Of a stretch of 64,000 nt of DNA, positions 28,354 to 37,000 are shown piece by piece (position 1 is the stretch's first letter; each line of letters opens with the position of its first letter). Source of the DNA: Pseudomonas paraversuta (GTDB taxonomy: Bacteria > Pseudomonadota > Gammaproteobacteria > Pseudomonadales > Pseudomonadaceae); the NCBI RefSeq assembly GCF_904063065.1, contig NZ_CAJFCL010000005.1:124001-188000 (forward strand), read 5' to 3'. The notes beneath the pieces were generated by a model. The model was not told where the DNA came from. It did not search any database and saw nothing but the letters and a program-made list of their open reading frames with translations. Both the position numbers and the translations under genes were made by a program.

Positions 28354-30342
28354 ATGACGTTTGGACTGTTTGTTCCTGAATTGGGCCAGCTGGCCATGAT
28401 TCTGGCCCTGTGCTTTGCCATCGTGCAGGCCATCGTGCCGCTGCTGGGTGCCTGGCGCGGCGACAAGTTGTGGATGAGCCTGGCGCAACCTGCCGCCTGG
28501 GGCCAGTTTGCCTTCCTGCTGTTTTCGTTCGGTTGCCTGACCTACGCCTTTATGAGTGATGATTTCTCGGTGGCGTACGTGGCGAGCAACTCCAACAGCG
28601 CGCTGCCCTGGTACTACAAGTTCAGCGCCGTGTGGGGCGCCCACGAAGGTTCGCTGCTGTTGTGGGCGATGATTCTGGGGGGCTGGACCTTCGCCGTGTC
28701 GATCTTCTCGCGCCAGTTGCCGCAAGTGATGCTGGCCCGGGTGCTGGCGATCATGGGCATGATCAGTATCGGCTTCCTGCTGTTTCTGATCATGACTTCG
28801 AATCCGTTCGTACGTCTGCTTCCGCAAATTCCTGCAAACGGCAATGACCTTAACCCGCTGCTGCAGGACATCGGTCTGATCGTTCACCCGCCGATGCTGT
28901 ACATGGGCTATGTCGGTTTCTCGGTGGCCTTTGCCTTCGCCATTGCCGCCTTGCTCGGCGGTCGGCTGGATGCTGCCTGGGCCCGCTGGTCGCGTCCGTG
29001 GACCATCGTTGCCTGGGCCTTTCTCGGTATCGGTATCACCCTGGGTTCGTGGTGGGCGTATTACGAGCTTGGCTGGGGCGGCTGGTGGTTCTGGGACCCG
29101 GTAGAAAACGCCTCGTTCATGCCATGGCTGGTGGGCACTGCGCTGATTCACTCGCTGGCCGTGACCGAAAAACGCGGAGTGTTCAAAAGCTGGACCGTGT
29201 TGCTGGCGATTGCCGCCTTTTCGTTGAGCCTGCTGGGGACCTTCCTGGTGCGTTCCGGCGTGCTGACGTCGGTCCACGCGTTTGCCTCCGACCCCGAGCG
29301 CGGGGTGTTCATCCTGATTTTCCTGCTGTTTGTCGTAGGCGGTTCGCTGACCCTGTTTGCGTTGCGTGCACCGGTGGTCAAGAGCCACGTCAGCTTCAAG
29401 CTGTGGTCCCGCGAAACCTTGCTGCTGGGCAATAACCTGGTGCTGGTGGTGGCCGCTTCGATGATTCTGCTGGGCACCTTGTATCCGCTGATTCTGGATG
29501 CCATCAGTGGCGCCAAGATGTCGGTCGGCCCGCCGTATTTCAACGCCATGTTCATTCCACTGATGGGCTTGCTGATGGTGGTAATGGCCGTCGGCATGCT
29601 GGTGCGCTGGAAAGACACTCCGGTCAAATGGCTGCTGAGCATGCTGACCCCGGTGCTGCTGGGCAGTGCGGCGCTGGCGGCGATTGCCGGCGTAGCCTAT
29701 GGCGACTTCAACTGGGCGGTGATCACCACCTTTATGCTGGCGGCCTGGGTGTTGCTGGCCGGGGTGCGCGACATTGGCGACAAAACCCGTCACAAAGGCC
29801 TGATCAAAGGCATGCGCAGCCTGACCCGCAGCTACTGGGGCATGCAGATCGCCCACCTGGGGATTGCGGTCTGCGCGCTGGGCGTGGTGTTGTCGAGCCA
29901 GAACAGTGCCGAGCGCGACTTGCGTCTGGCGCCGGGCGAGTCCATGGAACTGGGTGGTTATCACTTCATTTTTGAAGGTGCCAAGCATTACCAGGGCCCC
30001 AACTTCACATCGGACAAAGGCACGGTACGGGTGATCCGTAACGGCAAGGAAGTCAGCGTGCTGCACCCGGAAAAACGTTTGTACACGGTGCAGAACTCGA
30101 TGATGACCGAAGCCGGGATCGATGCCGGCTTTACCCGTGACCTCTATGTAGCACTGGGTGAACCGCTGGATAACGGTGCCTGGGCCGTACGGGTGCATGT
30201 CAAACCGTTCGTGCGCTGGATCTGGTTCGGCGGCCTGCTCACAGGCTTTGGCGGTTTGCTGGCAGCGATAGACCGGCGTTATCGGGTCAAGGTTAAAAGC
30301 CGCGTGCGTGAAGCATTGGGCATGACAGGAGCCACCGTATGA
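28354..30342 (+). CDS. ccmF: Cytochrome c heme lyase subunit CcmF
   Basis: A 662-residue protein with about 15 transmembrane helices. The heme-binding WWD motif is WGGWWFWDPVENASFMPW near residue 240. It transfers heme from CcmE to apocytochrome c together with CcmH and CcmI. It starts three bases after ccmE, and its stop overlaps ccmG. Confidence 0.96.
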   Translation: MTFGLFVPELGQLAMILALCFAIVQAIVPLLGAWRGDKLWMSLAQPAAWGQFAFLLFSFGCLTYAFMSDDFSVAYVASNSNSALPWYYKFSAVWGAHEGSLLLWAMILGGWTFAVSIFSRQLPQVMLARVLAIMGMISIGFLLFLIMTSNPFVRLLPQIPANGNDLNPLLQDIGLIVHPPMLYMGYVGFSVAFAFAIAALLGGRLDAAWARWSRPWTIVAWAFLGIGITLGSWWAYYELGWGGWWFWDPVENASFMPWLVGTALIHSLAVTEKRGVFKSWTVLLAIAAFSLSLLGTFLVRSGVLTSVHAFASDPERGVFILIFLLFVVGGSLTLFALRAPVVKSHVSFKLWSRETLLLGNNLVLVVAASMILLGTLYPLILDAISGAKMSVGPPYFNAMFIPLMGLLMVVMAVGMLVRWKDTPVKWLLSMLTPVLLGSAALAAIAGVAYGDFNWAVITTFMLAAWVLLAGVRDIGDKTRHKGLIKGMRSLTRSYWGMQIAHLGIAVCALGVVLSSQNSAERDLRLAPGESMELGGYHFIFEGAKHYQGPNFTSDKGTVRVIRNGKEVSVLHPEKRLYTVQNSMMTEAGIDAGFTRDLYVALGEPLDNGAWAVRVHVKPFVRWIWFGGLLTGFGGLLAAIDRRYRVKVKSRVREALGMTGATV

Positions 30343-30875
30343 AGCGCTGGTTGATGCTGGTTCCGCTGGCCGTATTTCTGGGCATGGCGTGGTTTCTCTA
30401 CAGAGGCCTGTACCTGGACCCCACCGAATTGCCCTCGGCAATGATCGACAAACCGTTCCCGGCCTTCAGCCTGCCAGCGGTCGAGGGCGACAAGACCCTG
30501 ACCGAGGCCGACCTCAAGGGCAAGCCGGCGCTGGTCAACGTGTGGGCCACCTGGTGCATTTCGTGCCGGGTCGAGCACCCGGTGCTGACCAAACTGGCCG
30601 AGCAGGGTGTGGTGATTTACGGCGTCAACTACAAGGACGTGAATGCCGACGCCAAAAAATGGCTCAAGGACTTTCACAATCCCTACCAGCTGGACATCAA
30701 CGATGCAGACGGCTCGCTGGGCCTGAACCTCGGGGTGTACGGTGCGCCCGAGACCTTCCTGATCGACAGCAAGGGCATCATTCGCCACAAGTTTGTCGGT
30801 GTGATCGATGAAACCGTTTGGCGCGAACAACTGGCCAGCCGCTATCAGGCGCTGGTTGACGAGGCCAAGCCATGA
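30339..30875 (+). CDS. ccmG: Thiol:disulfide interchange protein CcmG (DsbE)
   Basis: A 178-residue thioredoxin-fold protein with an N-terminal membrane anchor (about residues 5-22). The active site is TWCISC (Cys73, Cys76), followed by the family loop GAPETFLID. It keeps apocytochrome c cysteines reduced. ATGA overlaps are seen at both ends. Confidence 0.95.
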   Translation: MKRWLMLVPLAVFLGMAWFLYRGLYLDPTELPSAMIDKPFPAFSLPAVEGDKTLTEADLKGKPALVNVWATWCISCRVEHPVLTKLAEQGVVIYGVNYKDVNADAKKWLKDFHNPYQLDINDADGSLGLNLGVYGAPETFLIDSKGIIRHKFVGVIDETVWREQLASRYQALVDEAKP

Positions 30876-31348
30876 AGCGCTGGTTAGCGGCAGCAGCCCT
30901 GGGCCTGGCCCTGAGCGGCGTGGCCCAGGGGGCCATCGACACCTATGAGTTTGCCAATGATGCCGAACGCGCGCGTTTTCGTGAGCTGACCCAGGAACTG
31001 CGTTGCCCCAAGTGTCAGAATCAGGACATTGCCGACTCCAATGCACCGATCGCCACCGACCTGCGGCGCGAGATCTACCGCATGCTGGGCGAGGGCAAGG
31101 ACAACCAGCAAATCCTCGACTTCATGGTCGCGCGCTACGGCGATTTCGTGCTCTACAAGCCGGCCCTGACCAGCAAGACCGCAGTGCTCTGGTTTGGCCC
31201 GTTCGCCTTGCTGCTCGGTGGCCTGGTGCTGATCGGGGTGATTGTCGGTCGCCGTCGTCGAGCCCCGCAGGCTGCAGGCTCGGACACACTTTCTGTCGAA
31301 GAGCGTCAGCGCCTCGACACTTTGCTGGATAAAACCAAAGATGATTGA
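30872..31348 (+). CDS. ccmH: Cytochrome c maturation protein CcmH
   Basis: A 158-residue protein with a signal peptide (residues 1-20), the redox motif LRCPKCQN (Cys45, Cys48) and one C-terminal transmembrane helix (about 105-125). It corresponds to the short CcmH (CycL) form; the TPR part is the separate ccmI gene, which overlaps it by eight bases. Confidence 0.94.
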   Translation: MKRWLAAAALGLALSGVAQGAIDTYEFANDAERARFRELTQELRCPKCQNQDIADSNAPIATDLRREIYRMLGEGKDNQQILDFMVARYGDFVLYKPALTSKTAVLWFGPFALLLGGLVLIGVIVGRRRRAPQAAGSDTLSVEERQRLDTLLDKTKDD

Positions 31349-32543
31349 TTTCTGGCTCGCAGCAGGCTTGCTGCTACTCATTGCCCTCAGTTTTTTATTG
31401 ATTCCGGTACTGCGCGGGCGTCGTGCCCAGCGTGAAGAAGACCGTACCGCGCTCAACGTGGCGTTGTATCAGGAGCGTCTGGCTGAATTGCAGCAGCAGC
31501 TTGAAGAGGGCGTATTGAACGCCGGGCAGCTGGAAGCCGGGCGTGCCGAAGCCGCCCGGGAATTGCTGGCAGACACTGAAGGCGTGGCCCCGGCGCGGGT
31601 TTCCAGCCTGGGCAAAGCCTTGCCACTGCTGGCAGCGATCATGGTTCCGGTATTGGGTCTGGGCCTGTACCTGCACTATGGCTCCAGCGATAAAGTCGAG
31701 CTGACCCGCGAATTCTCGCAACCGCCGCAATCCCTTGAAGAGATGGTCGCGCGCCTGGAGCGTGCTGCGGCAGCGCAGCCGGACTCGGCCGAAGGCCTGT
31801 ATTTCCTGGGGCGTGCCTATATGGCGCAAAACCGCCCGGCCGACGCCGCCAAAGTGTTTGAGCGCACCGTGGCCCTGGCCGGCCGTCAGCCGGAGTTGTT
31901 GGGTCAGTGGGCCCAGGCGCAGTACTTTGCCGATGACAAACAGTGGAGCGACAAGACCCAGGCGCTGACCGATGAAGCCCTGAAGGCCGATCCGAAAGAA
32001 GTCACCAGCCTCGGTCTGCTGGGTATCGCCGCCTTTGAAGGCAAGCGTTATCAGGAAGCCATCACCTATTGGCAGCGTCTGCTCAACGAGCTGCCCCAGG
32101 GTGACAAGTCCCGTGAAGCGCTGGAAGGCGGCATCGAACGTGCTCGTCAGCAGTTGCTGGCCAGTGGTGGCAAAGTCGAAGAGGCCCCTGCGGCCAAGGC
32201 CCGGGCTTCGATCAAGGTCAGTGTCGATCTGGCTGATGCAGTCAAGGCCCAGGTCCTGCCGGGTGACAGCGTCTTCATCTTCGCCCGTGCAGTCTCAGGC
32301 CCGCCGGCACCCCTGGCGGTCAAGCGCGTGACCGTGGCCGACCTGCCGATCACCGTTGAACTGGGTGATGTCGACGCAATGATGCCGCAATTGAAACTGT
32401 CCAACTTTCCTGAAGTCCAACTCATGGCACGCATCTCCCGCGCCGGCCAGCCAACAGCCGGCGAGTGGATAGGGCGGGGCAAACCGCTGTCCAGCAGCAC
32501 CACGCAGCTGCAACAGCTGACCATCGACAGTCCGGACAAATAA
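31341..32543 (+). CDS. ccmI: Cytochrome c biogenesis protein CcmI (CycH)
   Basis: A 400-residue protein: two transmembrane helices (about residues 4-22 and 95-113), a TPR region at about 130-280 ([20 protein letters not shown]) and a C-terminal periplasmic domain. It delivers apocytochrome c to CcmFH. ATG 31341 (MIDFWLAAG) is chosen; it overlaps the ccmH end. Confidence 0.93.
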   Translation: MIDFWLAAGLLLLIALSFLLIPVLRGRRAQREEDRTALNVALYQERLAELQQQLEEGVLNAGQLEAGRAEAARELLADTEGVAPARVSSLGKALPLLAAIMVPVLGLGLYLHYGSSDKVELTREFSQPPQSLEEMVARLERAAAAQPDSAEGLYFLGRAYMAQNRPADAAKVFERTVALAGRQPELLGQWAQAQYFADDKQWSDKTQALTDEALKADPKEVTSLGLLGIAAFEGKRYQEAITYWQRLLNELPQGDKSREALEGGIERARQQLLASGGKVEEAPAAKARASIKVSVDLADAVKAQVLPGDSVFIFARAVSGPPAPLAVKRVTVADLPITVELGDVDAMMPQLKLSNFPEVQLMARISRAGQPTAGEWIGRGKPLSSSTTQLQQLTIDSPDK

Positions 32544-32554
32544 CCGGGAACCCC

Positions 32555-32614
32555 CAGGAGCGAGCTTTTTCAAAGCGGCAACGAAAAGCTCGCCAGCAAG
32601 CTCGCTCCTGCAGG
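32555..32614. repeat. REP-type inverted repeat after the ccm operon
   Basis: CAGGAGCGAGCTTTTTCAAA and AAGCTCGCCAGCAAGCTCGC form the usual imperfect palindrome, placed between ccmI and the lipoprotein gene. Confidence 0.75.
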
Positions 32615-32639
32615 GCAATCAATGACAAGAGAATTATCC

Positions 32640-33035
32640 ATGGCCGTCCTTGTACGCATCACTGTGCTCAGTCTGGTTTTAGGCCTCAGTGCCTGTGCGG
32701 TTCATCAGCCCTATGAACCCTCGGCGCCATCGACGCCCGCTCCGCAACCGGCGCCGCAGCCTTCGGGTCAGCCGTTGCCGGACATGCCCATCCCCAAGCC
32801 GCCCAAGCCGCTGCCGCGGACTTCGGCCACCTTCGCGCCGCCACCCGGTGGCCCGAGCCATTGGGATGCGCGCATGGGGGTCTATGTGCTGGATGACCAG
32901 ACCAACATCTTCTATCGCCAGCGTGCCTACTACCGTTGGGACAATGGCTGGAGCCGGGCAGTCAGCCCCAATGGCCCGTGGGAAGAGACCGACACCAGCG
33001 GTGTTCCGCCGGGGTTGAGCCGGCAGTTCAAGTGA
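32640..33035 (+). CDS. Proline-rich lipoprotein of unknown function
   Basis: A 131-residue protein with a lipoprotein signal peptide ending in a lipobox LSAC at about residue 20. A Pro/Ala/Gln-rich spacer follows, then a compact C-terminal domain with YYRWDNGWSRAVSPNGPW, resembling small YXWD-type secreted proteins of pseudomonads. ATG 32640 is preferred for signal peptide length; ATG 32622 is in frame. Its function is unknown. Confidence 0.7.
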   Translation: MAVLVRITVLSLVLGLSACAVHQPYEPSAPSTPAPQPAPQPSGQPLPDMPIPKPPKPLPRTSATFAPPPGGPSHWDARMGVYVLDDQTNIFYRQRAYYRWDNGWSRAVSPNGPWEETDTSGVPPGLSRQFK

Positions 33036-33042
33036 TGTAGTA

Positions 33043-33067
33043 ACGGCGGCCCTCGGGTCGCCGTTTT
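33043..33067 (+). terminator. Rho-independent terminator after the lipoprotein gene
   Basis: ACGGCGGCC and GGTCGCCGT form a GC-rich stem with one mismatch and a short loop, followed directly by TTTTT. It isolates the next promoter from upstream transcription. Confidence 0.75.
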
Positions 33068-33109
33068 TGTTTATGGGACTGCAAGCGGCAATCCCCGCCC
33101 CAAGCCTGT

Positions 33110-33399
33110 TATAATTCCCGGCTGTCGGTGTCAGGCCTTGTGCCTTGGATACCGACTCATCTTCCGGCTCTTGCCGGCCATTGCTGCAAGCACAGGGTTC
33201 AACGTGCTGGCGCACGCTTTACCTTTGGACCTGGGTCGCCCTTTGCGTCCCGTCCCTTGTCAGCCTTCATGAAAACAACCCAGCGGACCGCTGTCCGTCG
33301 CTGCCTGCCTGTCAGGAAACCCGGGTTGTTTTGCGCCTGCCTTTATCGGCCTTTCGTTGCGACTGTGACGACTGTGGCGCACATAAAAAGGAGAAAGGA
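33110..33399 (+). promoter_or_regulatory. Promoter -10 and long structured leader of the symporter gene
   Basis: A perfect TATAAT at 33110-33115 is followed, where the transcript should start, by a hairpin (33124-33156: outer GTCGGT/ACCGAC, inner AGGC/GCCT). Further down, AAAACAACCC (33272-33281) and GGGTTGTTTT (33323-33332) pair perfectly around a smaller stem (CGGAC/GTCCG). The leader would be about 277 nt and ends with the strong ribosome site AAAGGAGAAAGGA. No known riboswitch is recognised, and the -35 is weak. The frame is open through this stretch, but the peptide looks non-native. Confidence 0.5.
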
Positions 33400-35085
33400 A
33401 TGTTTCAACTTTCCACCCCCACCGTGTTGCTGCTTCTGTTCTGTTTCTATGGCCTGACCTTTCTGGTGTCGTTGCGCGTCGGGCGCAAGGACGAAAACGT
33501 CGATGGATATATGGTCTCCAATAATTCCATTGGCTTCGGCATGGCGGCTGCCAGCATGACCGCCACCTGGATCTGGGCGGCCTCGTTCTATGCCGCTGCC
33601 AGCTCAGGCTACAAGTTCGGTCTTTCGGGGGCGCTGCATTACGGCTTCTGGGGCGCGCTGATGATTCTGTTTATCTACCCCTTCGGCCGGCGTTTTCGCG
33701 AGCTGGCACCCAAGGCTCATACCCTGGCGGAAATCATGCATGCCCGGCACGGGCGCTCCAGCCAGATGATTCTGGCGGGCTCCAATATTGTCGGGAGCAT
33801 GATCAGCCTGATGGTCAACTTCACCGCCGCCGGGGCGCTGGTGGCCGTACTCTCGCCCTTGAGCTTTATCCACGGGGTCTTGATCGCAGGCTTCGGGATT
33901 CTGGGCTACACCATCTGGTCGGGTTTTCGCTCTTCGGTGCTGACGGATTTCGGTCAGTTGATCGCCATGATCTTCGCGGCCGTGGTGATTATTCCGATTA
34001 TTTTCTTCCAGCTCGGCGGCCCGGAATTATTTGCCCGGGGCATGCCGAATATTTCTGCCGAACAAGCGAGTTTTTACTCGAAAACCGCGATTCTGGAGCA
34101 GGGCGCCCCCTATTTTGTCGCGGTGCTGGCGTATGCCATTGGTAACCAGACCATCGCCCAGCGGCTGTTCGCGGTGCGTGAAGACCTGATGAAATCGACC
34201 TTTGTCACGGCTACCATCGGCTATGCCTCGATCGTGATCGGTCTTGGCATGCTGGGTTTTCTGGCTTTACTGGCCGGTGTGCAACCGGTGGACGGCGACC
34301 TTAACAACCTGATCCCGCAGATGGCCTCGACCTACTTGCCACCTTTTGCGGTCGGGCTGTTTTTCATCATGGTGATTGGCTCGCTGTCGTCCACTGCCGA
34401 TTCGGATCTGTCAGCGTTGTCGGCGCTGGTGATGACCGACGTCTATGGCAAAAATATGGCCAAGGGCAAACCCAATCCTAAAACCATGTTGTTCGTCGGG
34501 CGCATGACCATGGTGGTGGCGACGATGCTCGCGGTGGTTTTCGCCAGTCTCAAGCTGGACATCCTGACCATGCTGATTTTTGTCGGCGCACTGTGGGGAG
34601 CCATCGTGTTCCCGGTAATCGCCAGCCTGTACTGGGGGCGCATCACCAATGCCGCCTTCACCAGTGCGGCCATTGCCGGTTTTGTCATGTTTCTGGTGGC
34701 GCGCTTCGAACTGCTGGAACTGCAGGGAGTGGTGGCCCTGTTCTTCGAACTCTTTGCATCGGTCGGTGGCGGGGTAGTCATAGGTTTGATGGCCTTTGGT
34801 TTCTTCGGACGCAAGGTCGGATTCACCTTGGGCGGCTTGGCGTTTCTGGTGCTTGCACCCTTTGCCTTTGGCTTCTTGCGCGACTACCCGGTTTTGCTCA
34901 GTTCACTCACTGCCTACGGCATCAGCACCGTGGTCTGTGTACTGGTGAGTTTGCTGTCCAACGAAAACTTTGATTTCGACTGCATCAATGAGCGTGTGGT
35001 GGCCTTCCACTACAACCCTGTGCCCGAAACCTCGGATAAACCTGCAATTGAACAAGGAGATTCCCCATGTCCAGCTACGCGTTAA
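33400..35085 (+). CDS. Sodium:solute symporter family protein
   Basis: A 561-residue SSS-family transporter (LeuT fold) with about 13 transmembrane segments. The start at ATG 33400 (MFQLSTPTVLLLL) has an excellent ribosome site; the open frame further upstream is the leader. Motifs include DGYMVSNNSIGFGMAAASMT and GSLSSTADSDLSALSALV (sodium site). Its substrate cannot be told from sequence; urea, polyamine and carboxylate carriers belong to this family. It ends overlapping a microprotein gene. Confidence 0.85.
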   Translation: MFQLSTPTVLLLLFCFYGLTFLVSLRVGRKDENVDGYMVSNNSIGFGMAAASMTATWIWAASFYAAASSGYKFGLSGALHYGFWGALMILFIYPFGRRFRELAPKAHTLAEIMHARHGRSSQMILAGSNIVGSMISLMVNFTAAGALVAVLSPLSFIHGVLIAGFGILGYTIWSGFRSSVLTDFGQLIAMIFAAVVIIPIIFFQLGGPELFARGMPNISAEQASFYSKTAILEQGAPYFVAVLAYAIGNQTIAQRLFAVREDLMKSTFVTATIGYASIVIGLGMLGFLALLAGVQPVDGDLNNLIPQMASTYLPPFAVGLFFIMVIGSLSSTADSDLSALSALVMTDVYGKNMAKGKPNPKTMLFVGRMTMVVATMLAVVFASLKLDILTMLIFVGALWGAIVFPVIASLYWGRITNAAFTSAAIAGFVMFLVARFELLELQGVVALFFELFASVGGGVVIGLMAFGFFGRKVGFTLGGLAFLVLAPFAFGFLRDYPVLLSSLTAYGISTVVCVLVSLLSNENFDFDCINERVVAFHYNPVPETSDKPAIEQGDSPCPATR

Positions 35086-35198
35086 CCCTTTATGTAATGA
35101 TCTGGCCGGTGATAGCGGCGGGCGTGATGATCACCCTGTGCGTCAGCGTGTACCGCGATATGCGCAAGGCCAGACGTGACGGTACCGACCTGGTGTAA
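35067..35198 (+). CDS. Membrane microprotein, putative small transporter subunit
   Basis: A 43-residue protein (MSSYALTLYVMIWPVIAAG ...) with one transmembrane helix at about residues 7-28 and a basic tail YRDMRKARRDGTDLV. Its start has AAGGAG eight bases upstream and overlaps the last 19 bases of the symporter gene in another frame, indicating coupled translation. Small proteins of this look accompany SSS-type carriers in other pseudomonads and are annotated as putative small transporter subunits; the role is not established. Confidence 0.75.
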   Translation: MSSYALTLYVMIWPVIAAGVMITLCVSVYRDMRKARRDGTDLV

Positions 35199-35210
35199 AT
35201 CGTTCGGTGG

Positions 35211-35239
35211 TGCGGGCAAGTGCCGTGCGCTTGCCCGCA
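35211..35239. terminator. Inverted repeat between convergent genes, possible terminator
   Basis: TGCGGGCAAG and CTTGCCCGCA pair perfectly (10 bp) around a nine-base loop, between the convergent ends of the microprotein and the dehydrogenase. No T-run follows on either strand, so termination is uncertain. Confidence 0.45.
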
Positions 35240-35245
35240 TGCGCA

Positions 35246-35968
35246 TTAAAACGCGGCCTTGCCTACCGAGGCACCGCCGTCGACAAACAGGGTCTGGCCG
35301 GTGATGAAGCCGCTGTTCTCCGAGAGCAGGAAGGCAATTGCCGAGGCAATTTCCTCGGGTTGTCCCAGACGTGCCATCGGCACTCCGGCCAGATAGCGGG
35401 CTTCGCCTGCCGAACCCGGCGGGTTATTGGCACGGAACAGTTCGGTTTCTGTAGGGCCCGGGGCCACGGCGTTCACGGTGATCCCGCTTTGCGCCAGCTC
35501 CAGTGCCCACGAACGGGTGAAGCTGACCAGTGCAGCTTTGGCCGCGGCATAGGCGGTGCGTTGAGCGATGCCCAGCACCGTCAGGCTGGAAATATTGACA
35601 ATCCGGCCCCAGCCCCGTGCCTGCATCCCCGGCAGCAAAGCCTGGGTGGCTTGCAGCGCCGAGTGCAGGTTGACCCGCATTACGTCATCAAACGCATTCA
35701 GATCGATCTCACCCAGTGCTTGAGGGCGAACCAGCCCTACGTTATTCACCAGCCCGTCAAACGCAAAGCGTTCGCTGAGTTCCCCGAGCACCTGGGCGCT
35801 ACGTTCGCGGTCGGCCAGATCCAGCGCCACCAGCGTGCCGGGAAAGCTCGGGTCATCGGCATTGCGGGCGATGCCCACCACGGTATGCCCGGCTTGCGCC
35901 AGCCAGGTTGCCAGGGCGCGACCGATACCTTTGCTGGCACCAGTGATGAGGAAGGTACGTGCAGTCAT
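35246..35968 (-). CDS. SDR family NAD(P)-dependent oxidoreductase
   Basis: A 240-residue short-chain dehydrogenase. The cofactor motif is TGASKGIG at residues 9-16, with NNVG, the catalytic Ser in NISSLT and YxxxK in YAAAK. The C-terminal GxxxFVDGG form is typical of classical SDRs related to FabG. The substrate is unknown. It stands alone, convergent with the symporter operon. Confidence 0.88.
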   Translation of the reverse strand: MTARTFLITGASKGIGRALATWLAQAGHTVVGIARNADDPSFPGTLVALDLADRERSAQVLGELSERFAFDGLVNNVGLVRPQALGEIDLNAFDDVMRVNLHSALQATQALLPGMQARGWGRIVNISSLTVLGIAQRTAYAAAKAALVSFTRSWALELAQSGITVNAVAPGPTETELFRANNPPGSAGEARYLAGVPMARLGQPEEIASAIAFLLSENSGFITGQTLFVDGGASVGKAAF

Positions 35969-36019
35969 GCTGTGCTCCTGAGTTAAATCTGCAGCGATGA
36001 TACCGGTTTGCCATTGACC

Positions 36020-36093
36020 CTGTAGGAGCGAGCTTGCTCGCGAGCTTTTTCAACGCAGCAACAAAAAGCTCGCGGGCAAGCCCGCTCCTACAG
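36020..36093. repeat. REP-type inverted repeat
   Basis: CTGTAGGAGCGAGCTTGCTC pairs imperfectly with GGGCAAGCCCGCTCCTACAG. It lies between the divergent dehydrogenase and PhzF-like genes. Confidence 0.8.
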
Positions 36094-36142
36094 TGCGGGG
36101 GGCCATGGTAGGCTGCGATTTATTCGAAAACAGGAGGTCGCA

Positions 36143-36985
36143 GTGAGCCAATTTGAATTCAAACAAGTGGATGTTTTCAGCACGGTTGCCCTCAAAGGCA
36201 ACCCGGTGGCGGTGGTGTTGAACGCGGACAGTCTGACCGATCAGCAAATGGCCGACTTTGCGCGCTGGACCAACCTCAGTGAAACCACTTTCGTCCTCAA
36301 ACCGCAAAACCCGGAAGCAGATTATCGCCTGCGGATTTTCACCACCCTCAGGGAGCTGCCCTTTGCCGGGCACCCGACGTTGGGCAGTTGCCATGCCTGG
36401 CTGGAAGCAGGTGGCAAGCCGCGGGGTGAAGAAATCATCCAGGAATGCGCCGTGGGCCTGATCCGGGTTCGTCGCCAGAATGGACAGCTGGCTTTCACTG
36501 CACCGCCTCTGCTGCGCGACGAAGCCCTGGATGACGACCTGCTGCAGCGCATCTGCAGTGGCCTGGGGATCGACACCCGGGCGGTGGTGCAGGCCCGCTG
36601 GATCGACAATGGTCCCGGCTGGCTGGGGTTGCTGCTGCGCGATCGCGAACAGGTGCTGGCGCTGAAGCCGGACTTTTCACAGTTGCATAATCGGGTGGTC
36701 GGCGTAGTCGCCCCGTGGAACCCCGAGCGCGACGGCACTGAAGCGCAATTTGAAGTCCGTGCCTTCGTTGCCGGTGACGGCATGTCGGAAGATCCGGTGA
36801 CCGGCAGCCTGAATGCCGGGCTGGCGCAATGGTTGATTGGCGAGGGTATTGCTCCGTCGCGCTATGTGGCCAGCCAGGGCACGGCCATGGGCCGGGAAGG
36901 GCGGGTATCGATTGAGAAAGTCGGCGCCGATATCTGGGTCGGCGGTGCCGCAGTGACCTGCATCAACGGCTCGCTGACGCTTTGA
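36143..36985 (+). CDS. PhzF family isomerase/epimerase-like protein
   Basis: A 280-residue protein with the diaminopimelate epimerase-like double fold of the PhzF family. Typical features are the N-terminal QVDVFSTVALKGNPVAVVL, the catalytic-type Glu in NLSETTFVL, the FAGHPTLG loop and GDGMSEDPVTGSLN. The GTG start has AGGAGG six bases upstream. No phenazine genes are nearby, so a role in phenazine synthesis is unlikely; the substrate is unknown. Confidence 0.88.
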   Translation: MSQFEFKQVDVFSTVALKGNPVAVVLNADSLTDQQMADFARWTNLSETTFVLKPQNPEADYRLRIFTTLRELPFAGHPTLGSCHAWLEAGGKPRGEEIIQECAVGLIRVRRQNGQLAFTAPPLLRDEALDDDLLQRICSGLGIDTRAVVQARWIDNGPGWLGLLLRDREQVLALKPDFSQLHNRVVGVVAPWNPERDGTEAQFEVRAFVAGDGMSEDPVTGSLNAGLAQWLIGEGIAPSRYVASQGTAMGREGRVSIEKVGADIWVGGAAVTCINGSLTL

Positions 36986-37000
36986 CCGGCAGCCGCCGGC

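Noticed and set aside
27850..30441. An 863-codon reverse-strand open frame across ccmE-ccmG
   Set aside because: It is antisense to the ccm genes, with a biased Gln/His/Arg composition and no ribosome site of note.
33145..33399. An 85-codon N-terminal extension of the symporter
   Set aside because: The frame is open, but the peptide is Cys/Pro-rich and unlike the family; ATG 33400 has a near-ideal ribosome site and gives a normal N-terminus.
36143..36985. Phenazine biosynthesis role for the PhzF-like protein
   Set aside because: No other phz genes are in the window, and PhzF-family proteins are widespread outside phenazine pathways.
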